DNA of 64,000 bases. Source: an uncultured Lachnospiraceae bacterium (GTDB lineage: Bacteria > Bacillota > Clostridia > Lachnospirales > Lachnospiraceae). The notes below the pieces were generated by a model. It worked only from the letters and a program-made list of their open reading frames with translations. It did no database searches and was not told the origin of the DNA. The DNA lies in the NCBI GenBank assembly GCA_937920345.1, contig CALGVA010000036.1, positions 124,001 through 188,000 on the forward strand, given 5' to 3'. Shown piece by piece: positions 9,001 to 16,976 of the stretch (positions are counted from its first letter, which is position 1; each line of letters starts with the position of its first letter). Position numbers and translations under genes: made by a program.

Positions 9001-9895
9001 CATTTCAGATGTATTCACCTTTATTACATCAACGGTACTGCCAATCATTTCACAAATGGTGCAAGCACTACTGCCAGTAATTCAAAATGTATTGCAAACA
9101 CTTGTCCCGGCAGTAACATCGGCGGTTACAACTATTTGGAATGTGGTTAGCCCTATCATTAAGGGGATATTACAAGCCGTACAATCGGCAATGCCAACCA
9201 TATTGTCAGTCGTTAGGTCGGTAGTTACAGCAATAGGCGGCGTGATTAACGGATTAGCAACCACCTTGAATGGTATCATTACGTTTATTACGGGTGTATT
9301 TACCGGGAACTGGCGGCAAGCGTGGGAGGGCGTAAAGCAGATATTTTCCGGGATATGGGAAAGCATAAAATCAATAGCACAAGGGGCTATTGACGCAATA
9401 GCGAGTATTGTCAACGGAATTACAGACAAAATTTCCGGGCTGATGGATAAAATTTCGGGGGCAAAATCGGCGGCAAGCAGCAGCAAAAGCAGCAGCGTAA
9501 GCATACCGGGACACGCAAAAGGAACGGAGAGCACAGAAGACGCTTTTATTGCCGGAGAAAACGGACCAGAACTCATAACCGGGCAGCCTAAGAAAGTGGT
9601 ATATACGGCAGAAGAAACAAGAAACATTTTTGCCGCGCAAAGGGCAGCTGCGGAAGCAGTGAGGACGGCACCAACAATGTCAGCCGTGAAAACGGCACCG
9701 ACACTGACAGCCGGAAAAGGAAGTGGAAGCGGAAGCAAAACCATAACAATTAACAACAATCCGACAATCATTATAAATGGTGACAAGCCGGATGATTTAG
9801 AAGAAAAGCTGGAAAGAAACAACCAGACTTTACTACAGCAAGTAGACGAAAAGTTAAGCGGCAGCGAAGACGAAGGGAGGACACGTTTTGAGTGA
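6014..9895 (+). CDS. Tail tape measure protein
   Basis: A 1293-aa tape measure protein sets tail length and is ejected ahead of DNA. The start is a TTG at 6014 behind GGGAGGTG at about 5999-6006. The N-terminal ~170 residues form a Gln/Glu/Lys-rich coiled coil. Residues of about 190-400 carry the TP901-type tail-protein core (AEFQEQMSTVGAISNAS, then Ala/Gly-rich helices). The centre is Gly/Ala-rich and hydrophobic, then long amphipathic and hydrophobic helices occupy about 850-1130, and the C-terminus is polar. It overlaps the tail protein X gene by 8 bases. Confidence 0.92.
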   Translation: MAGSQKEFELLFKLKATLGGDFKKSFKEAVDTQKQLRESLKNVNSVQSKIDGFTKQSTAIDKNKQKLEALRQEHDRLQQELNETGEPTEALRRKLERNESQIQQTTARIKEQEQQLNSLGEELRQAGVNTDNLTGENERLQKSYDKLKSSQETLQSLNARQQEIQQSIGKTKSQLTGTLGAITAVGTAIYAGPVKKAAEFQEQMSTVGAISNASAEDMARLSQKAKEMGAKTAFTAAEAGEAMEYMAMAGWKAEDMMGGIEGIMNLAAASGEDLATTSDIVTDALTAFGMTAKDAGHFSDILAAASSNANTNVSMMGETFKYVAPLAGTFGFSAEDTALAAGLMANSGIKASQAGTTLRSALSRLVKPTSEMQSTMVELGLAVQQVEHVVDGSKVDKLQGKVADRTAAMQKAQISYNNAVAKYGADSAQAQKSAINLENAKRKLAQTSGDLSSAQAGSNQVVGIQNALLTDGNGKMKSFYEVMVKLRQSFAGMTEEQQTQAAATLFGQEAMSGMLAVINASDEDFEKLAGSIKDCNGSAEKMAQMKLDNMNGQITLMKSAFDALQVELGELLLPVLTEGIKKLTGVIGVMTTFVRENPEAVKTIAKVVAALATMRVGFLSLKLAGLTGESGIISIIQKLVGLRAGMIESAATSVSFVTKLKGAGGSILSYFGNVGTALGGVKSAIGNVFSGNAVIGKVIGFLGGIRTKLVSGIAGIAGKAAGALTGAGSRMVGFILTPFKAIGGRLGGVLSGLGSVIANSPLGRIGAVIGGGISKAFGAVGSLIAPVGNAIKAILGPIGTLAKTALGPLGGIAAKVLPIVGVVTTVITVFKMVKEHLQEIREFIKKTFGDEALAVFDKVVEVITSVGETIKNIFSDGNIGAAREKIQEIFGDKGTAVFDKLIGILRSVIPVVQEVIGFLMSNVVPVVENILNLIIGQVIPGIVSFMQSAAPHIMEIVRSVVEFIKAAIPVIAEAIRTLMPVINEIINIISTYVLPIISDVFTFITSTVLPIISQMVQALLPVIQNVLQTLVPAVTSAVTTIWNVVSPIIKGILQAVQSAMPTILSVVRSVVTAIGGVINGLATTLNGIITFITGVFTGNWRQAWEGVKQIFSGIWESIKSIAQGAIDAIASIVNGITDKISGLMDKISGAKSAASSSKSSSVSIPGHAKGTESTEDAFIAGENGPELITGQPKKVVYTAEETRNIFAAQRAAAEAVRTAPTMSAVKTAPTLTAGKGSGSGSKTITINNNPTIIINGDKPDDLEEKLERNNQTLLQQVDEKLSGSEDEGRTRFE

Positions 9896-10109
9896 CACAA
9901 CATACATAACCGTTTCTGGTGATATGTGGGATAAGATAGCATATGAGGAAATGGGGTCTTCCCTTCATGTTGATAAGCTGATGAAAGCAAATTTGGAATA
10001 CTTGCACTATTTTGTATTTCCTGCCGGGATTGTACTTACAATCCCGGCATTGGAGGAAGAAGAAGTGGAAGAACTGCCATTGTGGAAAAGGGGGCTGCTG
10101 CATGAGTGA
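9888..10109 (+). CDS. Tail protein X (LysM-like, P2 gpX)
   Basis: This 73-aa protein matches the gpX family: TYITVSGDMWDKIAYEEMG at the N-terminus and FPAGIVLTIP in the middle give a LysM-like fold found in baseplate/tail-tip adaptor proteins. It overlaps both the tape measure (8 bases) and the gpD-like gene (8 bases), so the three are translationally coupled. In P2-type phages it sits between tape measure and hub genes in the same way. Confidence 0.85.
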   Translation: MSDTTYITVSGDMWDKIAYEEMGSSLHVDKLMKANLEYLHYFVFPAGIVLTIPALEEEEVEELPLWKRGLLHE

Positions 10110-11094
10110 TACAGAAACAACCGCCATACTGGAATTTGATGGAAAAGAAGTAACAGAAGAAAGAAAAGCGGATATTGTAGCATTGATTTACATTGACAAT
10201 GACGAAGAACACGCGGACGATCTACAGATTATAACCGGGAATGAAACACTAATGTCCGGGGTATCTGAAATAAGTCTGACATTGCGGCAGGATGGATGGC
10301 ACGGGACAAATAAAAGTAAAAGCGTGAATTGTGGGTCGTTCACAGTGGATGATAACGAAAGCGATTTTGTATCAGAAATGTTTATCACAAAGGCGGCAGC
10401 AGTCACAACCATTTCGGAAATCAGACAGACACCAAAGAACCAAGCATGGGAGAGATTCAACCTAAAGGAAGTATCAACAGAGATAGCAGAAAGAAACAAT
10501 GTAAATATTATATATGCGGCAGAACTGAACCCGGTTTTCGTGAGAAAAGAGCAAAGAAATAAGTCTGATATAAAATTCTTATCAGAATTATGCAGGATAA
10601 CGGGATTGCGGTTGAAATATACAAGAAATTCGCTTGTGATCTATAACCCATATGAATATAGCCAAAATGAACCAGTAAAGACCTTTGTTAAAGGCGATTC
10701 GGAAATAATAGAAGACAGGCTGCACCATAAAAAGAATGATACAGACTATGCACAATGCCGGGTGGTATATAAAGACCCTATCACACGGGAATTGATCACA
10801 TATACATACAAGCGGAACGAAACAGGAAGAAGACTTGAAGTAAGGCAGAAGGTTTCCAGCACGGAAGAAGCAAAGACGCTGGCAAAATATATGATAAAAG
10901 AAAAAAACTGCAAGGAATACACGGGGCATATTGTTTGTGCTGGGGATATTTCGCTTTCAACTGGAAGCATAGTTGCTTTATCTGGGTACGGAGAGTATGA
11001 CAGAAAATATATAATCACAAAAGCAATACACAGAATACAGAACGGCATATATACAACCAAGATATTCTTTGAAATGGTATTGGAGGGGTATTGA
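10102..11094 (+). CDS. Baseplate hub protein, gpD-like
   Basis: The ATG at 10102 overlaps the gpX stop; the product is 330 aa. It fits the P2 late-control gpD/VgrG-hub family that forms the trimeric hub carrying the spike. Visible features are a beta-rich first half ending in a PVKTFVKGDSEIIEDRLHH segment and a second half with LIKE strands such as CAGDISLSTGSIVALSG and KYIITKAIHRIQNG. Its stop overlaps the next ATG (TGATG). Confidence 0.85.
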   Translation: MSDTETTAILEFDGKEVTEERKADIVALIYIDNDEEHADDLQIITGNETLMSGVSEISLTLRQDGWHGTNKSKSVNCGSFTVDDNESDFVSEMFITKAAAVTTISEIRQTPKNQAWERFNLKEVSTEIAERNNVNIIYAAELNPVFVRKEQRNKSDIKFLSELCRITGLRLKYTRNSLVIYNPYEYSQNEPVKTFVKGDSEIIEDRLHHKKNDTDYAQCRVVYKDPITRELITYTYKRNETGRRLEVRQKVSSTEEAKTLAKYMIKEKNCKEYTGHIVCAGDISLSTGSIVALSGYGEYDRKYIITKAIHRIQNGIYTTKIFFEMVLEGY

Positions 11095-11303
11095 TGGATG
11101 AATATAGAATTGGGGTCGTACATAGCGTAAACGAAACCAAAAGAACGGTACGGGTACAGTACGAACAGTTTGACAATATGATTTCAGCGGAATTGAAAGT
11201 TGTGTGGCAGAATGAAAAATGGCTGCCAAAAATTAACGAAGAAGTATTTTGCATTTGTCCGCAGGGCGGCGACGGTGACGGTTTTGTAATTGGGAGGTTG
11301 TAA
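11094..11303 (+). CDS. Baseplate spike-type protein V, short form
   Basis: The start is an ATG at 11094 within TGATG; a TTG at 11091 adds one residue. The 69-aa product looks like the N-terminal OB-fold part of gpV-type spike proteins: IGVVHSVNETKRTVRVQYE, then WLPKINEEVFCICPQGGDGD and a final FVIGRL strand. P2 gpV is about three times longer and ends in a beta-helical spike, so the spike tip is absent here or supplied by another protein. Position between the hub and gpU-like genes supports the call. Confidence 0.72.
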   Translation: MDEYRIGVVHSVNETKRTVRVQYEQFDNMISAELKVVWQNEKWLPKINEEVFCICPQGGDGDGFVIGRL

Positions 11304-11305
11304 GA

Positions 11306-11845
11306 ATGGCTCAACAATATAAACAATTAATCGGTATATCGGGCGAAATCCGCTATCTTCCAATAGAACCAATAGTGAGAATACCGACACCAGTATTCAG
11401 ACCGATAGCACCGATTAGGTACATTAAGAAGAAGAAAAAAACGAAGAAAATTAGCAATCTGGGAAAATGGGGGAACCTTAATTTTATTGTATCAAGCAAC
11501 CAGACCAGAACATTTTCCGGGATGAAGTGGACCAGTACATATAATTACGACGTAAAAGACCGCAGTAAGAAAGTGTCGCAAGTGACGTTTAAGGGAATTG
11601 CGCCGGATGAAATTTCTTTTAGTATGCGGTTTTCTGTTTTTGAGGGAATGAAGCCGTTTGAAGAAATGGAAGAACTGGACACCGTGGCGCGAAAAGGAAA
11701 AGCGGAAAGACTATTGATCGGCGGCAAGAAGTACGGGAAAAATCCGCTTGTAATAACCAAGATAACAAGAAATCTAAAGTATTTTGATAATAAAGGGAAT
11801 TTGTGGGTCGCTGACGTGCAAGTAGAAATGAAGGAAAAGGCATAG
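11306..11845 (+). CDS. Tail protein U-like (P2 gpU family)
   Basis: A 179-aa protein with a proline-rich N-terminal arm (about residues 15-40) and a KKKKKTKK basic patch. It is followed by the gpU-type core: LGKWGNLNFIVSSNQTRTF, a KVSQVTFKGIAPDEISFSM strand, then an AERLLIGGKKYGKNPLVITK segment near the C-terminus. gpU proteins participate in tail-tip/baseplate assembly. It follows gpV directly and starts at an ATG behind GGGAGGTTGTAAGA. The long arm is unlike P2 gpU. Confidence 0.75.
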   Translation: MAQQYKQLIGISGEIRYLPIEPIVRIPTPVFRPIAPIRYIKKKKKTKKISNLGKWGNLNFIVSSNQTRTFSGMKWTSTYNYDVKDRSKKVSQVTFKGIAPDEISFSMRFSVFEGMKPFEEMEELDTVARKGKAERLLIGGKKYGKNPLVITKITRNLKYFDNKGNLWVADVQVEMKEKA

Positions 11846-11856
11846 GGGGTGCAAGA

Positions 11857-12186
11857 GTGGAAAAGTTAAAAGCGGGTGATATGACAGAAATAAACCTTGC
11901 ACCAAAAACGGAAGCGGAAGACGTGAAACAGTGCATTGCTATGATCTGCAATACAACAAGGGGGTCTGTCCCATTTATGAGAGGTTTCGGGATTTCCGGG
12001 GAATTTATGCACCAACTGACCGCAGGGAATGAAAACAATATAGCAGAAGACGTAGCGGATCAGATACACAGATTTGAAGACCGGGTTGAACCAGCAGACC
12101 TTGAATTTGAGGAAGAAAGCGAAAATGGAGGATTAGCGTACACAGTGCCATACAATATCATATCGGAGGTGAACGAAAATGATTAA
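11857..12186 (+). CDS. Baseplate wedge protein W/gp25-like
   Basis: A GTG-initiated 109-aa protein (GGGGGTGCAAGA upstream) of the gpW/gp25 family. The hallmark TTRGSVPFMRGFG segment lies at about residues 35-47 and the C-terminal YNIISEV is typical. gp25-like proteins join baseplate wedges and start sheath polymerisation. It overlaps gpJ by 8 bases, the standard W-J arrangement. Confidence 0.88.
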   Translation: MEKLKAGDMTEINLAPKTEAEDVKQCIAMICNTTRGSVPFMRGFGISGEFMHQLTAGNENNIAEDVADQIHRFEDRVEPADLEFEEESENGGLAYTVPYNIISEVNEND

Positions 12187-13297
12187 TGAATACCCGGAAA
12201 TTGAATTTCTGGACACAAATACAGAAAAAGAAATTTCAAGAATGATATTGAAGTTTGAGGAAATCACACAGAGGACACTTTACCCGGCTTCCCCGGAAAG
12301 ACTTTTCATTGCGTGGTGCGCGTCGGTTGTGGTACAGCAACGTGTACTTATTAACGAAGTGGCAAAAATGAACGTCCCGCGATATGCAAAAGGGGTATAC
12401 CTTGACAGTTTAGCAGAATTATTCCGGGACACAAAAAGGCTTCCGGCAAGTAAAGCGTCAACAACGGTGCGTTGCTATATTTCAGAAGCACAGAAACAGA
12501 GCATATTTATTCCGGCAGGAACAAGAGTGACGGCAGACGGGGACATAATTTTTGCCACAACAAAAATATTAGAGATACCAGCCGGAGAAACTTACGGCGA
12601 TATAGACGCAGAATGCCTTATTGCAGGGGAAATCGGAAACGGGTTTGCAGCTGGGCAGCTAAAAGAGATCGTGGACGTTTACGACTATTATCAAAAGATA
12701 GAGAACATAACGGAAACGGGCGGCGGGGCAGACGAAGAAAGCGACGAAAGTTATTACAATCATATGCGGGAAAGTCTGGAAAGTTTCAGCACAGCCGGAC
12801 CCATTAACGGATATATATACTGGACGAAAACTGTTTCATCCGCAGTGGCAGACGTGGCAGTTAGCAGCCCGGAACCGTGCGTGGTTGACGTGCGTGTCCT
12901 GCTACAAGATGGAGCGGAAGCCACGGAAGCAGTGCTGAAAGAGATTGAGGAAGCATTAAACGCGGATGATATTAGACCGCTGACGGATATTGTGACAGTA
13001 TCAAAGCCGGAAATAGAAGAATTTTCCGTTGATACAACCTTTTATATTGCACAGCCGAACAACGCAAGCGCGATCGTAATTGACAAAGCTGTACGGCAAG
13101 CAGTGGACGACTACATATTATGGCAAACATCGAAAATGGGACGGGACATAAACCCGTCTTATTTAGTGCAAATGATGATGGAAGCAGGGGCAAAGCGCGT
13201 GGAAGTGCGGCAGCCAACATTCAAAGCGATAAATGATATCACAGTCGGGAAGCTGACAACCAAAACGGTTTTGAATGGGGGTCTTGAAGATGTCTGA
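12179..13297 (+). CDS. Baseplate protein J
   Basis: A 372-aa baseplate J-family wedge protein, counterpart of P2 gpJ and T4 gp6. Features include VPRYAKGVYLDSLAELF at about residues 64-80, a following ATVRCYIS-like beta domain (STTVRCYISEAQ with FIPAGTRVTADGDIIFATT), and GGADEESDESYYNHMRESLE, which is a family signature. Overlaps with gpW and gpI indicate coupled translation. Confidence 0.9.
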   Translation: MINEYPEIEFLDTNTEKEISRMILKFEEITQRTLYPASPERLFIAWCASVVVQQRVLINEVAKMNVPRYAKGVYLDSLAELFRDTKRLPASKASTTVRCYISEAQKQSIFIPAGTRVTADGDIIFATTKILEIPAGETYGDIDAECLIAGEIGNGFAAGQLKEIVDVYDYYQKIENITETGGGADEESDESYYNHMRESLESFSTAGPINGYIYWTKTVSSAVADVAVSSPEPCVVDVRVLLQDGAEATEAVLKEIEEALNADDIRPLTDIVTVSKPEIEEFSVDTTFYIAQPNNASAIVIDKAVRQAVDDYILWQTSKMGRDINPSYLVQMMMEAGAKRVEVRQPTFKAINDITVGKLTTKTVLNGGLEDV

Positions 13298-14504
13298 AAC
13301 AATCTACGAAAGCGACTTTACAAAATATCTACCGCAAGCATTGGCAAGTGATATAAAAATGGTTGCGCTTGCAAAAGCAATAACGGATGAATTGTTGACA
13401 GTTTCCGGGGAAATGAAAAATGTACTGATATACGCACGCATTGACGATCTGCCGGAAGAACTTGTGGACGTTCTGGCGTATGACTTACACGTTGACTGGT
13501 ACGATTATTCATACCCACTTGCGGCAAAGCGCGACTTACTGAAAAGCAGTATGAGGGTGCATAAGAAGATGGGGACAAAGTATGCGATTGAAAAGGCATT
13601 GTCCGCACTGTACCCAGAAAGCGAAGTTGAAGAATGGTTTCAGTACGAGGGAGAACCCGGACACTTCCACATTGTTTGTGATGTGACAAATTCAAGGATA
13701 ACTGCAAGTTTCTCTGATATTGTCCGAGCAGTAAAGATGTATAAAAGACTTTCAGCGCACTTTGACGAAGTTGTCTACCAGTCACACATTCATTGTGAAA
13801 TACATACACACACGGACGTTTTTTTATACCACGCACCAACGACGGGGAAACTGCACACAGGGACATACCCGCAGCGGAATATAAAAGGCGTGAACTACGG
13901 ACGGAATATTGTTGTGGGGACGGAAGCAGCGGGATTTATATTCGTCAATCCGGCAGCAGGAACGGTCCCGGAGAGAAACACAGAATTTCATGGAAGAATA
14001 GCCCGGATTGACGCAGAAACGGCGTTAAATGCGTTTAGGTATAGAAATATACCAGCAGGACAAATAAACGCCGGAGAAAGCCCACAGCGCGTCTATAGAG
14101 GGGGAAACGCAGGGGCAGTGATGGAAGCGGCGGGAGAAACGGAAGCATACCGCTTCACCAGCCAAGCAGCGGGTACAGACCCGGAACGAAGCACGGTATT
14201 TCACCACCAGCAAGCGCAGATTGACGCGGAAACGGCTTCAAATGCGTATGGGTATAGAAATACACCTTCGGGACAATTAAACGCCGGAGAAAGCCCACAG
14301 CGCAGCCACAGAGGGGGAAGCGCGGGGGCAGCAGTAGAGGTGGAGGGAGAAACGGCGGCGCATACCTTCACCAGCCCGGCAGCAGGAACGGTCCCGGAAA
14401 GAAGCACAGCGCAGCGGACGGAGGGCGGGGCGGTGGAAAGTACAGCACATGCAGCCGGGTTTTCTTATACCGTCAAGCAATGCGGAAGCAGCCGGAAATT
14501 ATAA
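13290..14504 (+). CDS. Tail protein I with C-terminal tandem-repeat extension
   Basis: The preferred start is the ATG at 13290 (MSETIYESDF), which overlaps gpJ; an in-frame ATG at 13275 is also possible. Residues 1 to about 180 fit P2 gpI (KYLPQALASDIKM, LVDVLAYDLHVDWYDYSYPL), which completes the baseplate and holds fibres. The remaining ~220 residues are an extension absent from P2 gpI: two tandem 71-residue repeats and the start of a third, with AAGT-PER, IDAETA-NA and NAGESPQR motifs. The extension is rich in Ala, Gly, Thr and Glu and probably exposed. It lies five genes upstream of the hypervariable protein. Confidence 0.82.
   Translation: MSETIYESDFTKYLPQALASDIKMVALAKAITDELLTVSGEMKNVLIYARIDDLPEELVDVLAYDLHVDWYDYSYPLAAKRDLLKSSMRVHKKMGTKYAIEKALSALYPESEVEEWFQYEGEPGHFHIVCDVTNSRITASFSDIVRAVKMYKRLSAHFDEVVYQSHIHCEIHTHTDVFLYHAPTTGKLHTGTYPQRNIKGVNYGRNIVVGTEAAGFIFVNPAAGTVPERNTEFHGRIARIDAETALNAFRYRNIPAGQINAGESPQRVYRGGNAGAVMEAAGETEAYRFTSQAAGTDPERSTVFHHQQAQIDAETASNAYGYRNTPSGQLNAGESPQRSHRGGSAGAAVEVEGETAAHTFTSPAAGTVPERSTAQRTEGGAVESTAHAAGFSYTVKQCGSSRKL
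13953..14378 (+). repeat. Two tandem 213-bp direct repeats inside the gpI-like gene
   Basis: Unit 1 spans 13953-14165, unit 2 spans 14166-14378, and a short third copy starts at 14379. The units keep reading frame (71 codons each) and differ by scattered substitutions. Shared protein motifs are IDAETA, NAGESPQR and RGG. Confidence 0.9.
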
Positions 14505-14522
14505 GCAAAGGAGGGGAAAACC

Positions 14523-14834
14523 ATGCTGACAGCACAAGCAAAAGAGGACTTCAAGCAGTTTATTGAAAGAATTATTTCTTATGCGGTTGTGACGGTAAAC
14601 GGCAAAGAGGAAAAGAAAGTCATTCACCGCAAGGAAAGACTTTCTGACGGCAGAGTTGCAGTGTATATCGCAATTACGCCGCAGCTGGGGACGGCTGCAA
14701 CAATCCAGAAAGTACAGCTTTACAACACGGCTGGGAAGCTATGGGCAGAGAAAGAAGAAGATATAAGCCTTTCAAATGTCCAAGAGGGCGCGTTGTACCG
14801 TTTCGTGTTCGACTTTGTAGAAAAGGAGGTGTAA
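14523..14834 (+). CDS. Small tail-module protein of unknown function
   Basis: A 103-aa protein with an N-terminal helix (AKEDFKQFIERIISYAVVTV) and beta strands after residue 40. It has no signal peptide and no recognisable motif. It starts at an ATG behind AAAGGAGGGGAAAACC and sits between gpI and another short tail protein, a place where side-fibre or accessory baseplate genes occur. I do not recognise its family. Confidence 0.65.
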   Translation: MLTAQAKEDFKQFIERIISYAVVTVNGKEEKKVIHRKERLSDGRVAVYIAITPQLGTAATIQKVQLYNTAGKLWAEKEEDISLSNVQEGALYRFVFDFVEKEV

Positions 14835-14839
14835 AAACA

Positions 14840-15334
14840 ATGTACGAACCTAAGTTATGGCAGGATCATGTGACGGAATTTGAAAACAGATACACAGAAA
14901 GCCGGAATGATGATGGGACAATAACACACACACCCGTTGAGGGTGAAGTGATCCAGCAAGGGACACCGCAGAACGCGGCGAACTTCAACCACATGGAGGA
15001 CGGCATTTCAAACGCTGGGGAACTGGCGGCATTGATGGCAGTCGGGGCGATACACCAGCAGCAGTCATTAAAAGACCTTGCCGGGGAAGTGATCGCAGTG
15101 ACAATGACAAATACACAGGAATATCCATTTAACAATTCCGTCAAAACCGTGTCACTGGCGCAGAGCCGCAACCATGTTGACTATACAGTAACAGCGGAAG
15201 TTGTGGAGCATTCCGGGGGATTTCCGGGAGAAATCGAGATTTCCGCGAAACTGCAAAACGGCTTCAAGGTTGCTTTCACTGGAAGCGCAAAGAGCGTTAC
15301 GGTCAAATTATATGTGAAAGGCGGGTTTTATTGA
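14840..15334 (+). CDS. Phage structural protein of unknown function (possible fibre/adaptor)
   Basis: The start is the ATG at 14840, 5 bases after the previous stop and behind AAAGGAGGTGTAAAAACA. The 164-aa product opens with YEPKLWQDHVTEFENRYTES and GTPQNAANFNHMEDGI, a segment often seen at the N-terminus of Firmicutes phage tail-fibre-associated proteins (they pair with the baseplate). The second half is beta-rich. Placed between gpI and the DGR target, it may connect the variable adhesin to the tail; that is inference. Confidence 0.65.
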   Translation: MYEPKLWQDHVTEFENRYTESRNDDGTITHTPVEGEVIQQGTPQNAANFNHMEDGISNAGELAALMAVGAIHQQQSLKDLAGEVIAVTMTNTQEYPFNNSVKTVSLAQSRNHVDYTVTAEVVEHSGGFPGEIEISAKLQNGFKVAFTGSAKSVTVKLYVKGGFY

Positions 15335-15510
15335 TGGCAGCAGTAATTATCAAGCAGGAGGGACGCAGAGCGCATGAAGAAGCGGTGCTGCGTTCTTTTG
15401 GAGTGAAGGGAAAGGGAACGCCAGCCCAGCGGGAAGCAGCAGAAGTCATTGCAGCCCGCACGGTTGAAGTAGTAAAAGGAGGTAGAGACAATGGCAAAAG
15501 ATACTACTAA
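15334..15510 (+). CDS. Small basic protein, 58 aa
   Basis: A short ORF starting with ATG at 15334, whose first base is shared with the preceding stop (TTGATGG), and ending with TAA at 15508-15510 inside the next gene. The product is basic and helical (GRRAHEEAVLRSFGVKGKG, then AQREAAEVIAARTVEVV). Coupled start, tight packing and overlap with the next gene support it as real. Function is unknown. Confidence 0.6.
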   Translation: MAAVIIKQEGRRAHEEAVLRSFGVKGKGTPAQREAAEVIAARTVEVVKGGRDNGKRYY

Positions 15511-15850
15511 GATCAATGTAGTGGAAAAAGAACCGGGAAAACCGCATATTGAATTTGCGGTTTCCGGGGGAAAGAAGATCACTTTCGGTGATGATGAACT
15601 GACAATCAATCTGGCAGCCAGAGAACGTGACGAAGCAGTGACACTTGACATTTGTTTTGACGCTGAAAGCGGTATTGTGATCGGCGTGGGCGGCACGGCA
15701 CAGAGGTATGCGGCACAGATTGACATTCCGGCACGGCGTTATGATGTGATCGAGGACGGAAAAGACGACGTGACGGGAGAACCACGGGAAGTTCCCATGC
15801 CGATTCCGTTTGATATTTCACTTTGCACACTTACATTATGGGAGGTATAA
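15491..15850 (+). CDS. Conserved small phage protein upstream of the DGR target
   Basis: A 119-aa beta-rich, acidic protein (FAVSGGKKITFGDDELTIN at about residues 23-41). Start ATG is behind AAAGGAGGTAGAGACA. The product has no membrane segment or recognised motif. Its stop lies 4 bases before the DGR target start, so the two are co-translated. A role in mounting or folding the variable adhesin is possible but unproven. Confidence 0.68.
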   Translation: MAKDTTKINVVEKEPGKPHIEFAVSGGKKITFGDDELTINLAARERDEAVTLDICFDAESGIVIGVGGTAQRYAAQIDIPARRYDVIEDGKDDVTGEPREVPMPIPFDISLCTLTLWEV

Positions 15851-15854
15851 AAGT

Positions 15855-16913
15855 ATGGGAAATTTTGATGATTTGAGCATGGCGGTTGCTTCATTTGGGG
15901 GCAACAACAAAGTTATTTATGATGATCTGGAAAAGCCGTCGATCATGGTCGGTATACCGAAAATGAAGTTTTCGGACCTTATCACCGGGGGAACACAGGA
16001 CACGCTGGATGTTTTCAAGGTGGACGGCGTAGAAAGGGAAATACTGTATATTTCAAAGTATCAAAACGTTGTAGTAAATGATCGTGCATATTCCTTGCCC
16101 ATGAAGGACCCGAAAGTATATATCAATTTTGATTCCGCACTTGCAGCTTGCCGCAAAAAGGGCGCGGGCTGGGGTCTGACACCTAATGGATTATGGGGCG
16201 CACTTATGTTGTGGTGCAACCGCAACAACCATTTACCGCGCGGCAACACGAACTGGGATAGAAGCTATGAAAAAGGATATGAAAAAGGCGTAAATACATA
16301 TGTTGACGGATCACACGGCGGCGGTAGGACTGCAACGGGCAGCGGACCCGTAACATGGTATCACGACGGAAGCCCGGCTGGTATTGCGGACCTTTGCGGC
16401 AATGTTTGGGAATGGGTTGCAGGGCTGCGCATTGTCGGCGGTGAAATCCAGATAATCCCGTATGGAAATTGCATGAGGGCTGATTGCGATATGTCCGCAG
16501 ATAGCACGGAATGGAAAGCGATCAAGCCGGACGGGACCTTTGTCAATCCGGGGACGCTGGGAACGCTGCACTATGACCTTGTAAGCGGAAAGATCGTGAT
16601 AGGGACAGCCACAAATTCTGCTTTCAATACAAATATTGCGCTTTCCGGCGTGGCAGCGGCAAGCGGCGTAAACATTCCGCAGATCGTCAAAGCACTGGGC
16701 TTGATGAAAGACACTGCGGACATTTACCCGACTACGGGACACCAGCTTTATGTTAACAGCGAGGGCGAACGGCTGCCGTTCCGGGGGTCTGGCTTCTACG
16801 GCACGTCCGGCGGCGGTGTGGGGGCGTTGTATTTGTACTACGCGCGTTCCTTCGTCATCAACCGTGTTGGCTTCCGCTCCGCTTATGATGAAAAACTGGC
16901 AACTGAAAACTGA
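15855..16913 (+). CDS. DGR target: hypervariable FGE/C-type-lectin-like tail protein
   Basis: The start is the ATG at 15855 behind GGAGGTATAAAAGT, giving 352 aa. The C-terminal two-thirds resemble the formylglycine-generating-enzyme/C-type-lectin fold used by DGR-diversified proteins: DSALAACRKKGAGWGLTPN, then LCGNVWEWV at about residues 180-188, then the terminal RVGFRSAY. Residues of about 307-344 are encoded by the variable repeat (16774-16884). The N-terminal ~100 residues probably attach it to the tail. It is the last gene of the tail module, so it is inferred to be the receptor-binding tip. Compared with the template, varied codons encode Tyr, Gly, Ser, Phe, Ile and Arg where the template has Asn or Ser. 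Confidence 0.9.
   Translation: MGNFDDLSMAVASFGGNNKVIYDDLEKPSIMVGIPKMKFSDLITGGTQDTLDVFKVDGVEREILYISKYQNVVVNDRAYSLPMKDPKVYINFDSALAACRKKGAGWGLTPNGLWGALMLWCNRNNHLPRGNTNWDRSYEKGYEKGVNTYVDGSHGGGRTATGSGPVTWYHDGSPAGIADLCGNVWEWVAGLRIVGGEIQIIPYGNCMRADCDMSADSTEWKAIKPDGTFVNPGTLGTLHYDLVSGKIVIGTATNSAFNTNIALSGVAAASGVNIPQIVKALGLMKDTADIYPTTGHQLYVNSEGERLPFRGSGFYGTSGGGVGALYLYYARSFVINRVGFRSAYDEKLATEN
16774..16884 (+). repeat. DGR variable repeat (VR)
   Basis: 111 bp aligned without gaps to the template repeat at 17498-17608. There are 15 differences, and each falls on an A in the template (A to G, T or C); all 88 non-A positions are identical. The last 19 bases, GTTGGCTTCCGCTCCGCTT, are identical and G/C-rich, the place of the initiation-of-mutagenic-homing (IMH) sequence; identity ends there. 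Confidence 0.97.
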
Positions 16914-16921
16914 TAAACTGC

Positions 16922-16943
16922 GGGGATGACGGCAGCCATCCCC
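16922..16943 (+). other. Hairpin downstream of the VR
   Basis: GGGGATG and CATCCCC form a perfect 7-bp stem with an 8-base loop, 37 bases after the VR ends and just past the target stop codon. Bordetella-phage-type DGRs have a hairpin at about this distance that aids target recognition. It is not followed by a T-run, so it is not an obvious terminator. Confidence 0.7.
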
Positions 16944-16976
16944 ATCGAAAAAATATAAAAAGGCAGGGCGCGGGAA

